DNA of 64,000 nucleotides from Massilia terrae (GCF_024753145.1 NZ_JANUGU010000005.1:124001-188000); one strand, 5' to 3'. Counted from the first letter of the stretch, positions 1 to 10,884 are shown. Notes: generated from the letters alone by a model not told the origin. Translations and numbers: made by a program.

Positions 1-507
1 GGCGAGCCGGCCGAAAACTTCATGGTCGACGATGCCTGCACCATGTTCGACTGGCTGGCCGAGCACGGTTTCGTGGACGCCACCCGGATCGCCGTGGTCG
101 GACGCAGCCTCGGCTCCGGCGTCGCGGTCCAGCTCGCCAAGGCGCGCCCCGTGCATTCCGTGGTGCTGATCACGCCCTACGATTCCGTGCTCGCGCTCGC
201 CAAGCGGCGCTTCCGCGGCATGCCCGTCGATTACCTGCTGCGCCACCGCTTCGAGTCGATCAAGCATGCGCCCGCCCTCACCGCCCCCACCTATGTGCTG
301 CGGGCGGAACGCGACGACATCATTCCCCACTCGCATACCGACCAGCTCGTCTCAAAGCTGGCCCAGCTGTGTGGCGACGACGTCATCCCCGGCTCCGATC
401 ACCTGAACATCCCCTATCTGGAGGAAACCCAGCAGCGCATCGCCAGCTTCCTGGCCGCCCGTTTCGCCACCGCGGCCCCCATCGCACTGCCGGCGCCGGT
501 CGCCTGA
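1..507 (+). CDS. Alpha/beta-hydrolase family protein, 3' part
   Basis: This is the C-terminal 168 codons of a serine hydrolase; the frame is open to the first base of the window, so the true start lies upstream. The nucleophile elbow reads GRSLGSG, the probable acid is in the ERDDIIP stretch and the probable catalytic histidine is in GSDHLNIP, which completes a Ser-Asp-His triad in the right order. The layout matches the S33/DUF1100-like group of small bacterial hydrolases, but substrate cannot be told. No signal peptide can be judged because the N-terminus is missing. The stop is TGA at 505-507, followed by about 280 bases without a supported gene before the transporter operon. Confidence 0.8.
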   Translation, partial: GEPAENFMVDDACTMFDWLAEHGFVDATRIAVVGRSLGSGVAVQLAKARPVHSVVLITPYDSVLALAKRRFRGMPVDYLLRHRFESIKHAPALTAPTYVLRAERDDIIPHSHTDQLVSKLAQLCGDDVIPGSDHLNIPYLEETQQRIASFLAARFATAAPIALPAPVA

Positions 508-789
508 CGGCCGCCCAAGGCGCATTTATATTTGCACCAAATAAATTGCGCAGTAAAATCGTATTTGCCTTTCATAATCGCGGTGATGCATGATCTGACA
601 GCATTGCGCGCCCGGTGGCGGCAATGCGATGCCCCTGCCGGCGCGAGCGGGCCGAGACAAATCGGCTTGCTTCCGGAGACGACATTGTCCCGCGAGGAAA
701 TACCCCACAGAGACGATGAAGCTTGCGTAGCCACTCGCAACGCAAGGCTTGCGCCGGGTACAATAAGGAAATTCCAGGAGCCAACAAAC

Positions 790-1785
790 ATGAAAATGAA
801 GCATCTTTGCATGACGATCGCGGCGTTTTGCGTCGCCGGCACGGCTGCGGCGGCAGCCCCGAAACTGGGCATCGTGTATGACGCCGGTGGCAAATTCGAC
901 AAATCGTTCAACCAATCGGCCTACGTCGGCGCCGAGCGCTTCAAGAAGGAAACCGGCATCGGCTACCTCGAAGCGCAGGCCAACAGCGACACCCAGTCCG
1001 AGCAGGTGCTGCGCGGACTGGCGCGCAAAAAACTCGACCTGATCGTGGCCGTCGGCTTCTCGCAAAGCCAGTCGGTGCAGAAGGTCGCCAAGGAATTCCC
1101 GTCGGTGCATTTCGTCGTGATCGACGGCATCGCCCAAGGCAACAACGTCAACTCGGTGCTGTTCAAGGAGCAGGAAGGCTCCTACCTGGTCGGCGTGGCC
1201 GCCGCGATGGCGTCCAAGACCAACAAGCTCGGCTTCATCGGCGGCATGGACATCCCGCTGATCCGCGCCTTCGCCTGCGGCTACGGCCAGGGCGCCAAGG
1301 CCACCAAGCCGAAGGTCGAGATCCTGCAGAACATGGTCGGCACCACCAGCGCGGCGTGGAACGACCCGGCCAAGGGCGGCGAGCTGGCACGCGCCCAGTT
1401 CGAGCGCGGCGCCGACGTGATCTTCGCGGTGGCGGGCGGCAGCGGCATGGGCGCCCTGCAGCAGGCCAAGGAAAAAGGCAAGCTGGCGATCGGCGTCGAC
1501 TCCAACCAGAACTACCTGCATCCGGGCAGCATGCTGACCTCGATGGTCAAGCACGTGGACAACGCCGTGTACACCGAATTCACCGAGGTGAAGAACGGCA
1601 CCTGGAAGCCGGGCGTGACCTATCTGGGCCTGAAGGAAGGCGGCGTGGACTGGGTGGTCGACAAGGACAACCGCGCCGTGGTCAGCCCCGCGATGGAAAA
1701 GAAGGTGAATGAGATCAAGGCCGACATCATCAGCGGCAAGATCAAAGTGATCGACTACCGCGCCAACAGCTCCTGCCCGGTCTGA
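790..1785 (+). CDS. BMP-family ABC transporter substrate-binding protein
   Basis: Periplasmic binding protein of 331 aa of the basic membrane protein (BMP/PnrA) family, whose characterised members bind purine nucleosides. A short basic N-terminus, a hydrophobic core and an Ala-rich cleavage region near residue 20 give a type I signal peptide; no lipobox cysteine is well placed. The start is the ATG 9 nt after AGGAG at 776-780; the reading frame is open further upstream, but without a ribosome site. It heads an operon with a double ATPase and two permeases. The nearby deaminases and xanthine dehydrogenase suggest a nucleoside or purine ligand. That ligand is an inference. Confidence 0.9.
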   Translation: MKMKHLCMTIAAFCVAGTAAAAAPKLGIVYDAGGKFDKSFNQSAYVGAERFKKETGIGYLEAQANSDTQSEQVLRGLARKKLDLIVAVGFSQSQSVQKVAKEFPSVHFVVIDGIAQGNNVNSVLFKEQEGSYLVGVAAAMASKTNKLGFIGGMDIPLIRAFACGYGQGAKATKPKVEILQNMVGTTSAAWNDPAKGGELARAQFERGADVIFAVAGGSGMGALQQAKEKGKLAIGVDSNQNYLHPGSMLTSMVKHVDNAVYTEFTEVKNGTWKPGVTYLGLKEGGVDWVVDKDNRAVVSPAMEKKVNEIKADIISGKIKVIDYRANSSCPV

Positions 1786-1810
1786 TCTTTCAACTTAACC
1801 CGAAAGCGTT

Positions 1811-1843
1811 CCGCGCCGGCCCAGTCCGGCGCGGCGCGTTTTT
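1811..1843 (+). terminator. Hairpin with T-run between binding protein and ATPase genes
   Basis: A perfect 9-bp stem (CCGCGCCGG, six-base loop, CCGGCGCGG) is followed four bases later by TTTTT. It lies 26 nt after the binding-protein stop. As a partial terminator it would let the binding protein be made in excess over the membrane parts, as is common in binding-protein operons. The attenuating role is inferred. Confidence 0.6.
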
Positions 1844-1868
1844 GAACGCATAACGCAAGCCACTGAAC

Positions 1869-3394
<1,526 letters not shown>

Positions 3395-3398
<4 letters not shown>

Positions 3399-4495
3399 AA
3401 ACAGAACTGCCACGCTGGGTCACCGGCTTCGTCCTGCCCATCCTGAACCTCGTTTCGGCGCTGCTGGTCGCGGCGCTGGTCATCAAGCTGCTCGGCGAAA
3501 GCCCGGTCGAATCGCTCGGCATCCTGCTCAACAGCGCGGTGATGAATCCGGAAGGCCTGGCCTACACCCTGTTCTACGCCAGCACCTTCATCTTCACCGG
3601 CCTCGCGGTCTCGATCGCGATGAAGGCGGGCCTGTTCAACATCGGCGCCGAAGGCCAGATGTATGTGGGCGGCCTGGGCCTGACCCTGGTGATGCTGGCC
3701 TTCGACCATTCGCTGTCGCCGTGGCTGCTGCTGCCGCTGGCGATGCTGGGCAGCGCGGTGTTCGGCGGCCTGTGGGCCTTCATCCCGGGCTACCTGCAGG
3801 CCAAGCGCGGCAGCCACGTGGTGGTCACGACCATCATGTTCAACTTCATCGCCGCGAGCCTGATGAACTTCGTGATCGTGAAGTACCTGGTGCCCGAGGG
3901 CGAGCAGAACCCGGCCAGCCGCGCGTTCGCGGAAGCCGGCCAGATGCCGCGCCTGTCGACCTGGTTCGCCGGCGCCGACGGCACTTCGCCGCTGGGCGAC
4001 GCTCCGCTCAACATCAGCTTCCTGATCGCGATCGCCGCGCTGGCGATCTACGGCGTGGTGGTATGGCGTTCCTCGTTCGGCTACAAGCTGCGCGCCACGG
4101 GCCTGAACCACAGCGCGGCTCACTACGCCGGTGTGTCGATCAGCCGCATGATCATCGTCACCATGCTGGTCTCGGGCGCGCTGGCCGGTCTCGGTGCGGT
4201 CAACTCGATCATGGGTTCGACCCATTACCTGTCGCTCAACTTCCCGGCGGGTGCGGGCTTCATCGGCATCGCGATCGCGCTGATGGGACGCCAGCACCCG
4301 GTCGGCATCTTCCTGTCCTCGGTGCTGTTCGGCGCGCTGATCCAGGGCGGCTTCGACCTGTCGCTGGAAAAGCCGAACATCCCGCAGGAGACCATCATCT
4401 TCATCCAGGGCCTGATCATCCTGTTCTGCGGCGCGATGGAGAACCTGTACGCGCCCGCGATGCTCAAGCTCGTGAACCTGAAACGCAAAGGATAA
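3395..4495 (+). CDS. ABC transporter permease (BPD_transp_2 family), first subunit
   Basis: Integral membrane protein of 366 aa with about eight to ten hydrophobic segments, of the type found in ribose and nucleoside importers. The conserved stretch NIGAEGQMYVGG near residue 88 and GFIGIAIALMGR near residue 290 are typical of the BMP-linked permease. The ATG overlaps the ATPase stop by 4 nt, and the second permease starts 3 nt after this gene ends. With its partner it should form the channel for the substrate delivered by the BMP protein. Confidence 0.92.
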
Positions 4496-4498
4496 GCC

Positions 4499-5467
4499 AT
4501 GCTGGAAGATCTTCACATTGCCAGTATCGTCGTCACCACCATCCGCAACGCGCCGGTGCTGATGTTCGCCGCGCTGGCCGGCCTGTTCGCGGAGCGCAGC
4601 GGCGTGGTGGACATCGGACTGGAGGGCAAGATCCTCGCCTCCGCCTTCGCCTCGGCCGCCGTGGCCTACGCCACCCAGAACCCGTGGTGGGGCGTCGTCG
4701 CCGCCATCGCCGTGTCGATCGCGATCGCGATGGCGCAGGCCTTCGTCTCGATCACGCAGAAGGGCAACCAGCTGGTGGCCGGCATCGCCATCAATATCGC
4801 GATGAGCGGGCTGACCTTCGTGATCGCGCAGTACTTCTTCCAGCAGGGCGGCCGCACGCCGGACCTGGGCGACGCGCGCTTCACCGACATTGTGCTGCCG
4901 GGCGCCGCCGCGTTGGCCAACATCCCCTTCATCGGCTGGCTGTACACCCAGGTGCTGGGCGGGCAATCGATCCTGGTCTACCTGGCCTTCCTGCTGCTGC
5001 CGGTGGTGCACTGGGTGGTCTACCACAGCCGTTTCGGCCTGCGCCTGCGCGCCTGCGGCGAGAACCCGCACGCGGCCGATGCGGCGGGCGTGTCGGTGAC
5101 GAAGACGCGCTACATGGCGATGCTGGTGGCGGGCACGCTGTGCTCGTTCTCGGGTTCCTATCTCGCGATCGTGCAGAGCGGGTTCTTCCTGCGCGACATG
5201 TCGGCCGGCGCCGGCTACCTCGCGCTGACCGCGCTGGTGTTCGGTAACTGGCGTCCGCTGCACACGGTGCTGGGCTGCCTGATGTTCGCGATGTTCCAGG
5301 CGATCCAGATCCAGATCGAAGGCGTGGACCTGCCGGTGGTGGGGCGCATTCCGGGGTCGCTGATCCAGATGATTCCGTACGTGGTGACCGTGGTGGTGCT
5401 GGCGGGGCTGATGGCCAAGTCGGTGGCGCCGAAAGCGATCGGGCAGCCGTTCGTCAAGTCGCGCTAA
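4499..5467 (+). CDS. ABC transporter permease (BPD_transp_2 family), second subunit
   Basis: Second channel subunit of 322 aa, almost wholly hydrophobic. It carries the short form of the family core: GVVDIGLEGKIL near residue 37 and GAGYLALTALVFGNW near residue 240. The two permeases resemble each other in topology but differ in length, as is normal for BMP-type importers. It is the last gene of the operon; a long inverted-repeat hairpin begins 14 nt after the stop and probably ends transcription. Confidence 0.92.
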   Translation: MLEDLHIASIVVTTIRNAPVLMFAALAGLFAERSGVVDIGLEGKILASAFASAAVAYATQNPWWGVVAAIAVSIAIAMAQAFVSITQKGNQLVAGIAINIAMSGLTFVIAQYFFQQGGRTPDLGDARFTDIVLPGAAALANIPFIGWLYTQVLGGQSILVYLAFLLLPVVHWVVYHSRFGLRLRACGENPHAADAAGVSVTKTRYMAMLVAGTLCSFSGSYLAIVQSGFFLRDMSAGAGYLALTALVFGNWRPLHTVLGCLMFAMFQAIQIQIEGVDLPVVGRIPGSLIQMIPYVVTVVVLAGLMAKSVAPKAIGQPFVKSR

Positions 5468-5480
5468 CGCTGCGCACGCA

Positions 5481-5576
5481 AAATGGGGTTCCCGCCTGCG
5501 CGGGAACGACGTTCTTTCTTTAGCTAGCGCTAGCTATAAACAGACCGTCGTTCCCGCGAACGCGGGAACCCCATTT
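5481..5576. repeat. REP/BIME-like inverted repeat pair, copy 1
   Basis: Two copies of a roughly 30-bp palindromic unit face each other: 5481-5511, and 5546-5576 on the other strand. Each contains a short internal hairpin (TTCCCGC ... GCGGGAA). Between them is a perfect 16-bp palindrome, TAGCTAGCGCTAGCTA at 5521-5536. The pair sits between convergent genes and may serve as a two-way terminator. The same unit recurs at five other places in the window. Confidence 0.85.
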
Positions 5577-5591
5577 CTCATGCAGCACCCG

Positions 5592-6938
5592 TCACTGCGC
5601 AATCTTCTTTCCGCTCTTGTCCAAGCCCTGCAAAGCATGCCGCTGCCCACTGGTCGCAGCAAACCACGCCGGCAGCACCCTGAAGGTGAGCGCCAGGTCG
5701 AAATCCCCGCCCACGCTCCCCTGGTCCATCGGCACAAACCCGCGCCGGTTCTGGAACCAGCGCATCCACTCGCTTGAACCCGGCGCCGGCGAATTGAGAT
5801 ACGGCGCCCCTGCCCCGCTGGCCGACGGCGCCAGCGGCATGATGAACGAGGCCATCCCCATCGCCGGATTCGACGTGTTCCACTGCGAGCTTCCATGGCA
5901 CGACAGGCACGCCGTATTCGGCGCGTTCTGCACCAGCCTGCGCGACTGCCCCGCCACGAAGGAGATGTCGTTCCGCCCGTGGTCGTTAGGCCCCGACAAG
6001 CGCCCGCCCCAGCCCAGCGTCTCGAACGCATAGCGCGGCGCATACGGATTGATCCACGATTCGCGCAGCGGCGCATCGGCATTGTGCGTGCTGTTCACGA
6101 GCGGATCGTTGCCCCACTGCGCGCCCAGCGGCACCATCTTGTCCCAGATGCCGTAGCTGCCTTCGCGCGCGTTCCTGTCGTAGACGAAGGTGGCGAACAC
6201 CCAGCCGGTGTCCGGCGCCGACTGCGTGTCCTTCACTACCACGTCCACCTGCAACAGCCGCAGCCTCTGCAGGCTTGGCTGGTCGGGCTGGCCGGTGGTC
6301 GCGTTGGCCGATACCATCGCCTGCCACGCCAGCGCGCCCTCCATCGCCGGCCACACGCTGGCGTCGGCAGTGGTGAACGCGAGCTTCACCGTGATCGAGC
6401 CCTCCGCATACTGCGTCGCCGCCGGATCGAGATTGGGCGCGAGCGCGCTGCGGTTCCAGATCTTGCCAAGGGTCTGGGCCGCGATGCGATTGTAGTAGGT
6501 GACGGTGTAGGTGGTGAATGGCTTGGCGAGCCGGGTGCGCGGGAACAGCGACGTGTCCACCGATCCGATCGCGACCGACAGGCCATGGATCGCTTCGCGC
6601 TCGGCGCCGAGCCAGATGTCGTTGTACCAGCCGCGCTGCTCCGCATTCCAGCAGCCGCAATCGTGCAGCAGGTCGCGCATGTCGCGCGCCACCGCGTCCT
6701 TCAGCGCGGCCACGTAGCCGGGCGCGTTGTAGATGCTGATCGGCTGGCCGCCGATCGCGCTGCGCCATGGCATGGCGGGCGCCGGCAGGTTGGCAGGATA
6801 GCGGTAGCTCAGCTTGAATGTCGGGCCGCGGTAGCCTGGCGGGAGGATGCCGTTGTGGTCGGCGTAGGGGTCGGCGGCCTGCGCCGACAGCACGAAAAGG
6901 GCTGCGCCAAGCCCGGTGCATAAGCGCCGCATGAACAT
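5592..6938 (-). CDS. Secreted protein with one CxxCH haem-binding motif, unknown function
   Basis: A 448-aa protein that I do not recognise as a named family. A signal peptide is clear: basic start, hydrophobic core, cleavage probably after AQA near residue 21, so it should act in the periplasm. A single CLSCHG motif in the C-terminal third could bind c-type haem. It lies next to segments rich in Trp, Gly and Asn. The chosen ATG has GGAG 7 nt upstream; a second ATG two codons later is possible. The gene is convergent with the transporter operon and is followed downstream by repeat copy 1. It could be a periplasmic cytochrome-like oxidoreductase, but no catalytic domain is evident. Confidence 0.7.
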   Translation of the reverse strand: MFMRRLCTGLGAALFVLSAQAADPYADHNGILPPGYRGPTFKLSYRYPANLPAPAMPWRSAIGGQPISIYNAPGYVAALKDAVARDMRDLLHDCGCWNAEQRGWYNDIWLGAEREAIHGLSVAIGSVDTSLFPRTRLAKPFTTYTVTYYNRIAAQTLGKIWNRSALAPNLDPAATQYAEGSITVKLAFTTADASVWPAMEGALAWQAMVSANATTGQPDQPSLQRLRLLQVDVVVKDTQSAPDTGWVFATFVYDRNAREGSYGIWDKMVPLGAQWGNDPLVNSTHNADAPLRESWINPYAPRYAFETLGWGGRLSGPNDHGRNDISFVAGQSRRLVQNAPNTACLSCHGSSQWNTSNPAMGMASFIMPLAPSASGAGAPYLNSPAPGSSEWMRWFQNRRGFVPMDQGSVGGDFDLALTFRVLPAWFAATSGQRHALQGLDKSGKKIAQ

Positions 6939-7027
6939 ATCGTGTCTCCGTTTGAAAATCGCGAAGTGTTCATTCTTGGTGTGCACACAAGAGCCCGGCT
7001 TGTGGCGGCGCAATGTTCTTGAGGATT

Positions 7028-7855
7028 TTACTCGTGCGCCGGCGCCGCCGAGCGGCCCAGCGTATAGGCCAGGCCGATGCCGAGCGAGAAGCCGGTGGCC
7101 TGCTTCATCAGCGGGCTGTCGCGGTTCGCCGCGCCTGCATAGGTCTCGTAGCGCGTGAAGCCGAAGGCGCGCAAGTCGCGATCGATCCGGTAGTAGCCGA
7201 ACAGGCCGGTGCGCACCAGCATCAGGCCGCCCTTGGCATCGTAGGCGGGACGGCTGGCCGTCGCCAACTGCGGCGGCACGGCGTAGAAGTAGCGGTTGAT
7301 GCGCGCGTCGCCGAACACGACGCCGAGCTGCCCTTCCCAGGTCCACTTGCCGCCGTCATCGCGCGTCGCATAGACCAGCCGCGGTTCGATGGTCCAGCCC
7401 TGGCGCCGCACGCCGCTCTTCAGTTCCATCACGGCGCGCAGCGGCAATTCGAAACGCAGGCGTGAACGCGGGCCGATGTCGGCCAACCTGAGCTTCAGGC
7501 GCGGGCCGAATTCGACCAGCGTGCCGAGGTCCGGCATGCCGGCGCGCGTGTGCACGTCGTTGGAATGCGCGGGCAGCGATGCGGCGAAGCCGACGTCGAA
7601 TTCGGCGTTGTCGCTGCGCAGGAGGCGCGCGCCGATGCCCTGCTGGTCGGAGCGCAGCACTTCGCCGCGGTAGATCAGGAAAGGGAGCACCAGGCCGCGC
7701 CGCGACTGCATGTTCGCGCCCGGGTAGGCGGGCGTGTCGACCCAGCCGGCGCCAATGCCGGCTTCCCACAGGGGCTGGCGCGCCGCATCCTGCGCGAAGG
7801 CGGGAGCAGCGAGGCAGACGGCCATGAAGCCGATGAGTTCCTTATGCATGCTCAT
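7028..7855 (-). CDS. MipA/OmpV family outer-membrane protein
   Basis: A 275-aa protein with a signal peptide (cleavage probably after AFA near residue 21) and alternating short amphipathic strands, as in the MipA/OmpV beta-barrel family. Typical features are the early GAGWVDTPAYPGA stretch, the FGPRLKLRL strand and a C-terminal GFSLGIGLAYTLG strand. Members are described as MltA-interacting or porin-like proteins; the precise role here is unknown. The start is uncertain: ATG codons at 7855 and 7849 are both usable and neither has a strong ribosome site. The frame stays open upstream only because it runs into repeat copy 2. Confidence 0.8.
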   Translation of the reverse strand: MSMHKELIGFMAVCLAAPAFAQDAARQPLWEAGIGAGWVDTPAYPGANMQSRRGLVLPFLIYRGEVLRSDQQGIGARLLRSDNAEFDVGFAASLPAHSNDVHTRAGMPDLGTLVEFGPRLKLRLADIGPRSRLRFELPLRAVMELKSGVRRQGWTIEPRLVYATRDDGGKWTWEGQLGVVFGDARINRYFYAVPPQLATASRPAYDAKGGLMLVRTGLFGYYRIDRDLRAFGFTRYETYAGAANRDSPLMKQATGFSLGIGLAYTLGRSAAPAHE

Positions 7856-7922
7856 GGTTCGGTCGAGAGACGGAAACCGTATTGTATGAGCTGGGCGGCG
7901 ACGGGCGCGCCCGGAACGGCAA

Positions 7923-8003
7923 CCGTCGTTCCCGCGGAGGCGGGAACCCATGGACCGCGTGATTGCACACTCAGCATGGGTGCCCGCCTGCGCGGGGACG
8001 ACG
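7923..8003. repeat. REP/BIME-like inverted repeat pair, copy 2
   Basis: The outer units are 7923-7950 and, inverted, 7977-8003. The 26-bp centre contains ACCGCGTGATTGCACACTCA, which also appears in near-identical form but reversed in copy 6. The element lies between the S1/P1 nuclease gene and the MipA-like gene, 7 nt past the nuclease stop. Confidence 0.85.
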
Positions 8004-8010
8004 TGCAGTT

Positions 8011-9072
8011 TTACTTCGTCGGCCAGATCGCTTCCAGCACCGCCGCCAGGTGGTACCCCCCCTTGATCAGCTGGTTCTTGGCGATCGCGGAACTCGGCAC
8101 CGGGTAATTGGCCGGCACTTCCATCGTCCAGGTGTAGTAGGTATCGCCCTTCTTCGACACCTGCTTGGTCAGCGGACCGATGGTGACGTCGGCATAGGCC
8201 TGCTTCGCGTAGATCAGCGAATCGTCGGCCCACTGGTACGGCCAGGTCGACACGTCGCCGGTGTTCGTGATCACGTCCGGGTGGCTGGCGATGACCACGT
8301 CCGCGAACTTGTCCGGGGTCTTGGTGCTCAGGCGGCGGAAGGCGTAGTTGACGGTGGTGCTGTCCCAGTACGAGTGGAAGGGCTTGCCCAGGTTCTTCGG
8401 CGCATCCGGGCGCTGCGGTTTCGGCTCGGCAGCCGGCACGCCGCCCGCCACCGCGGCCGCTTCGATTTTGGCGTCGTCGACCAGGAAGTTGTTCCCGCCG
8501 CGCGAATCGTAGAAGCCGACCGTGTCGACATCGCCCTGCTTGGCCGGCACCACGAACTTGCCGTCGGTACCGACGTAGGCCGCGCCCACGTGCAGCGGCT
8601 GGTGGATGTCGCCGGTCATGTGGGTCAGCAGGATCAGCGCCTGGCGCTTGGTGAAGTGGTGCGGGTTGGACTGCTCGTCGTCCTGGCCGCGCAGCACCGC
8701 GATCGCCTGCTTCAGCGTCTGCACGATATCGTCGTCGGCGGTTCCGACCGCGTGGTCATGGTAGTGATCCAGCTCGAACGGCACGTCGGTGTAGTGGTAC
8801 TCGCTGTGCTTCGGGTTGGCGTTGACGTAGTCGATCATCTCCTGCGACTGCGGGCCGCAGTAATTGCCCTTCACGCAGTCCGGCCAGTTGGCGATCGACT
8901 CCAGCGATTCGCCCGGCTGCAGCAGCTCCTTGATGTGCTTCTCGGCGGTGCTGCCCTTCAGCAGTTTGTCGGCGATGGCGCCCACCGCACGGTGGCCGTC
9001 CGCACCCCAGGCGAATGCATTGGTGGACACGAAAGCGCCGGACAGCGCCAGTACACAAGCTAGTTTTTTCAT
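8011..9072 (-). CDS. S1/P1 nuclease family protein
   Basis: A 353-aa secreted nuclease. The signal peptide ends just before WGADGHRAVG, so the mature protein begins at or next to the Trp that, with His and Asp side chains, binds the trinuclear zinc site in the S1/P1 family. Further ligand regions are seen in HMTGDIHQPLH and in the HYHDH segment. The family cuts single-stranded DNA and RNA to 5'-mononucleotides, so it probably feeds the 5'-nucleotidase encoded just upstream in the same direction (23-nt gap). A purine- or phosphate-scavenging role is inferred from context. Confidence 0.9.
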   Translation of the reverse strand: MKKLACVLALSGAFVSTNAFAWGADGHRAVGAIADKLLKGSTAEKHIKELLQPGESLESIANWPDCVKGNYCGPQSQEMIDYVNANPKHSEYHYTDVPFELDHYHDHAVGTADDDIVQTLKQAIAVLRGQDDEQSNPHHFTKRQALILLTHMTGDIHQPLHVGAAYVGTDGKFVVPAKQGDVDTVGFYDSRGGNNFLVDDAKIEAAAVAGGVPAAEPKPQRPDAPKNLGKPFHSYWDSTTVNYAFRRLSTKTPDKFADVVIASHPDVITNTGDVSTWPYQWADDSLIYAKQAYADVTIGPLTKQVSKKGDTYYTWTMEVPANYPVPSSAIAKNQLIKGGYHLAAVLEAIWPTK

Positions 9073-9095
9073 TTCAGGTTCCTCGGTTGGACGGC

Positions 9096-10787
9096 TTATT
9101 GTTTCACCTTTTCGATGCGGGCGGACGGCGCCAGCGACGCCGCCGGCACGCCTGCGCCAGGGTGCTGCTTCAGGTACGCGATCAGTGCATCGAGGTCGCG
9201 CATCTGGGTGTCCACCTTGTTGGTGGCTTGTTTGAAGGCCGGGAACTCGTCCCCGCCTTCGGCCAGGAAGTTGTTGGCGACCACGCGGTAGGTCTTCGCG
9301 TCATCCAGCGGCGCGCCGTTCACCTTGACGCTGCCCGGCACGATGCGGCTGCCTTTCGGCTTGCTCTCGTCCCAGCGGTACGACAGCGCGCCCGACACCT
9401 GCAGGATCGAAGTCTCCGACGCAGGCGGACGGTCCCACTGCTGCTCCAGCAGCGCGCGCAGCTGGGCGCCGCTCATGTCCATCACCACCAGCGTGTTCCC
9501 GAACGGGAGTACGGCCTGGGCCTGGCCGAAGCTGACCACATTGTCGCTGCCCGCTTCGAGGTCCTTGCGGATGCCGCCCGGGTTCATGAAGCCGATCTGC
9601 GCGCCTTGTTCGCGCATCGCGGCCACGATCGCATCGCCGATCAGGTCACCCAGCGGTGACTCGCCGCTGGCGCTGTTCTTGCGCGAGACCACGGGCACGC
9701 CGATGTTCGAGACCGGCTTGGCCAGCAGTGCGGCGCTGCGCGCCTTCACCTTGGCCAGCAATGCCGACACCTTGGGATCGGCTTCGTATTCGCCCGGCTT
9801 GACCAGCACGTTGTGCGCATCGATCGCCTCGACCTTGCCGCTTTGCGAGTCCACCTTCATCTGCACCCGCGTGAGCAGGTGGCCCATCGATGCCGCCTGC
9901 GACACCACACGCCCGTCCACCTTGCACAAGTAGCCGGTGTGGCTATGGCCGCTGAACACCACGCGCACCGCCGGATCGAGCTTCCTGACGATGTCGACGA
10001 TGGGGCCTTCCAGGTGCGCGCAGTCCTGCTGGAACGGCGAGGACTCCTTGGCGAAGCCGCCCTCGTGGATCAGCACCACGAACACCTGCGCACCCTTGGC
10101 ACGGGCCTGCCCGACCGCCTGGTTGATCGCGGTGGCCTCGTCGCCGAAGGACAGGCCGCGCACCGACCAGCTCACCGCGACCGACGGCGTGCCCTGCAGC
10201 ACCGCGCCGATCACGCCGACCTTGACGCCCTTGACGTCCTCGATGCGCCAGCCCGGCACCAGCAGCTGGCCGGTGGCGCTGTCGGTGACGTTGGCGGCCA
10301 GGTAGTGGAACTTGGCGCCTCCGAAATTGGGCTCCAGCTGGCACGCCTTCTCGGTGCGCATCGGCGAATCGCAGCCGCCGTTCTGCTGGCGCAGCAGTTC
10401 CTTGCGGCCGGCGTCGAATTCATGGTTGCCGAGCGAGCTGTCGTTCAGCCCGAGCAGGTTCATCGCCTCGATGCTCGGCTCGTCGGCCCACATCGACGAC
10501 AGTGCCGGGCTGGCGCCGACCAGGTCGCCGGCGCCGACGAACAGCAGGTCCTTGTCCTCGCGCCGCAGCGCGCGCATGGTGCCGGACAGGGCTTCGATGC
10601 CGCCGGCCTGCACGGTCTGGATCTTGCCGTTGAGGTCCTTGTAGCTGTACTTGCTCGGCTCAAGGTTGCCATGGAAATCGTTCAGGCCGACGAGGTTCAG
10701 CTCGACCGGGCCGCGCGGCGCGCTGGCGCAGCCGGCCAGCGCCAGCGCGAGGGAGGAAACGAGGAGGCGACGCAGCATATTGTCCAT
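9096..10787 (-). CDS. 5'-nucleotidase/UshA-type metallophosphatase lipoprotein
   Basis: A lipoprotein of about 563 aa with the lipobox LAGC close to the N-terminus. The N-terminal calcineurin-like phosphatase domain has LNDFHGN, GAGDLVGASP, GNHEFD and GHSHTG in the usual order, and a 5_nucleotid_C domain follows (SPLGDLIGDA, MNPGGIRKDL). The family removes phosphate from nucleotides and can hydrolyse UDP-sugars or cyclic nucleotides. The start is not settled: ATG at 10787 is used, ATG at 10778 would also leave an intact signal, and no clear ribosome site is seen. It lies between the TonB receptor and the S1/P1 nuclease, all in one direction. Confidence 0.9.
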   Translation of the reverse strand: MDNMLRRLLVSSLALALAGCASAPRGPVELNLVGLNDFHGNLEPSKYSYKDLNGKIQTVQAGGIEALSGTMRALRREDKDLLFVGAGDLVGASPALSSMWADEPSIEAMNLLGLNDSSLGNHEFDAGRKELLRQQNGGCDSPMRTEKACQLEPNFGGAKFHYLAANVTDSATGQLLVPGWRIEDVKGVKVGVIGAVLQGTPSVAVSWSVRGLSFGDEATAINQAVGQARAKGAQVFVVLIHEGGFAKESSPFQQDCAHLEGPIVDIVRKLDPAVRVVFSGHSHTGYLCKVDGRVVSQAASMGHLLTRVQMKVDSQSGKVEAIDAHNVLVKPGEYEADPKVSALLAKVKARSAALLAKPVSNIGVPVVSRKNSASGESPLGDLIGDAIVAAMREQGAQIGFMNPGGIRKDLEAGSDNVVSFGQAQAVLPFGNTLVVMDMSGAQLRALLEQQWDRPPASETSILQVSGALSYRWDESKPKGSRIVPGSVKVNGAPLDDAKTYRVVANNFLAEGGDEFPAFKQATNKVDTQMRDLDALIAYLKQHPGAGVPAASLAPSARIEKVKQ

Positions 10788-10807
10788 ACATCGAAAGTAC
10801 AAGTGAA

Positions 10808-10827
10808 AACAGGCCCGAAGGCCTGTT
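10808..10827 (-). terminator. Rho-independent terminator after the TonB receptor gene
   Basis: Read on the minus strand, AACAGGCC and GGCCTGTT form a perfect 8-bp stem closed by a stable TTCG tetraloop and followed by TTTTC. It lies 58 nt after the receptor stop and directly before the nucleotidase start, so it separates the two transcripts at least in part. Confidence 0.8.
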
Positions 10828-10884
10828 CGATGTTACACGGTCCCGCTTGCCCGCGGCCTTGCAGCCGCGGGCAGGCCCGGTCGA

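Noticed and set aside
508-789. Riboswitch or small RNA upstream of the BMP operon
   Set aside because: No conserved purine-riboswitch core or strong folded leader was found; only the ribosome site and AT-rich sequence are supported.
7856-8233. N-terminal extension of the MipA-like protein through the repeat and the end of the nuclease gene
   Set aside because: It reads repeat copy 2 (VVPAQAGTH) and antisense nuclease sequence; the signal peptide fixes the start near 7855.
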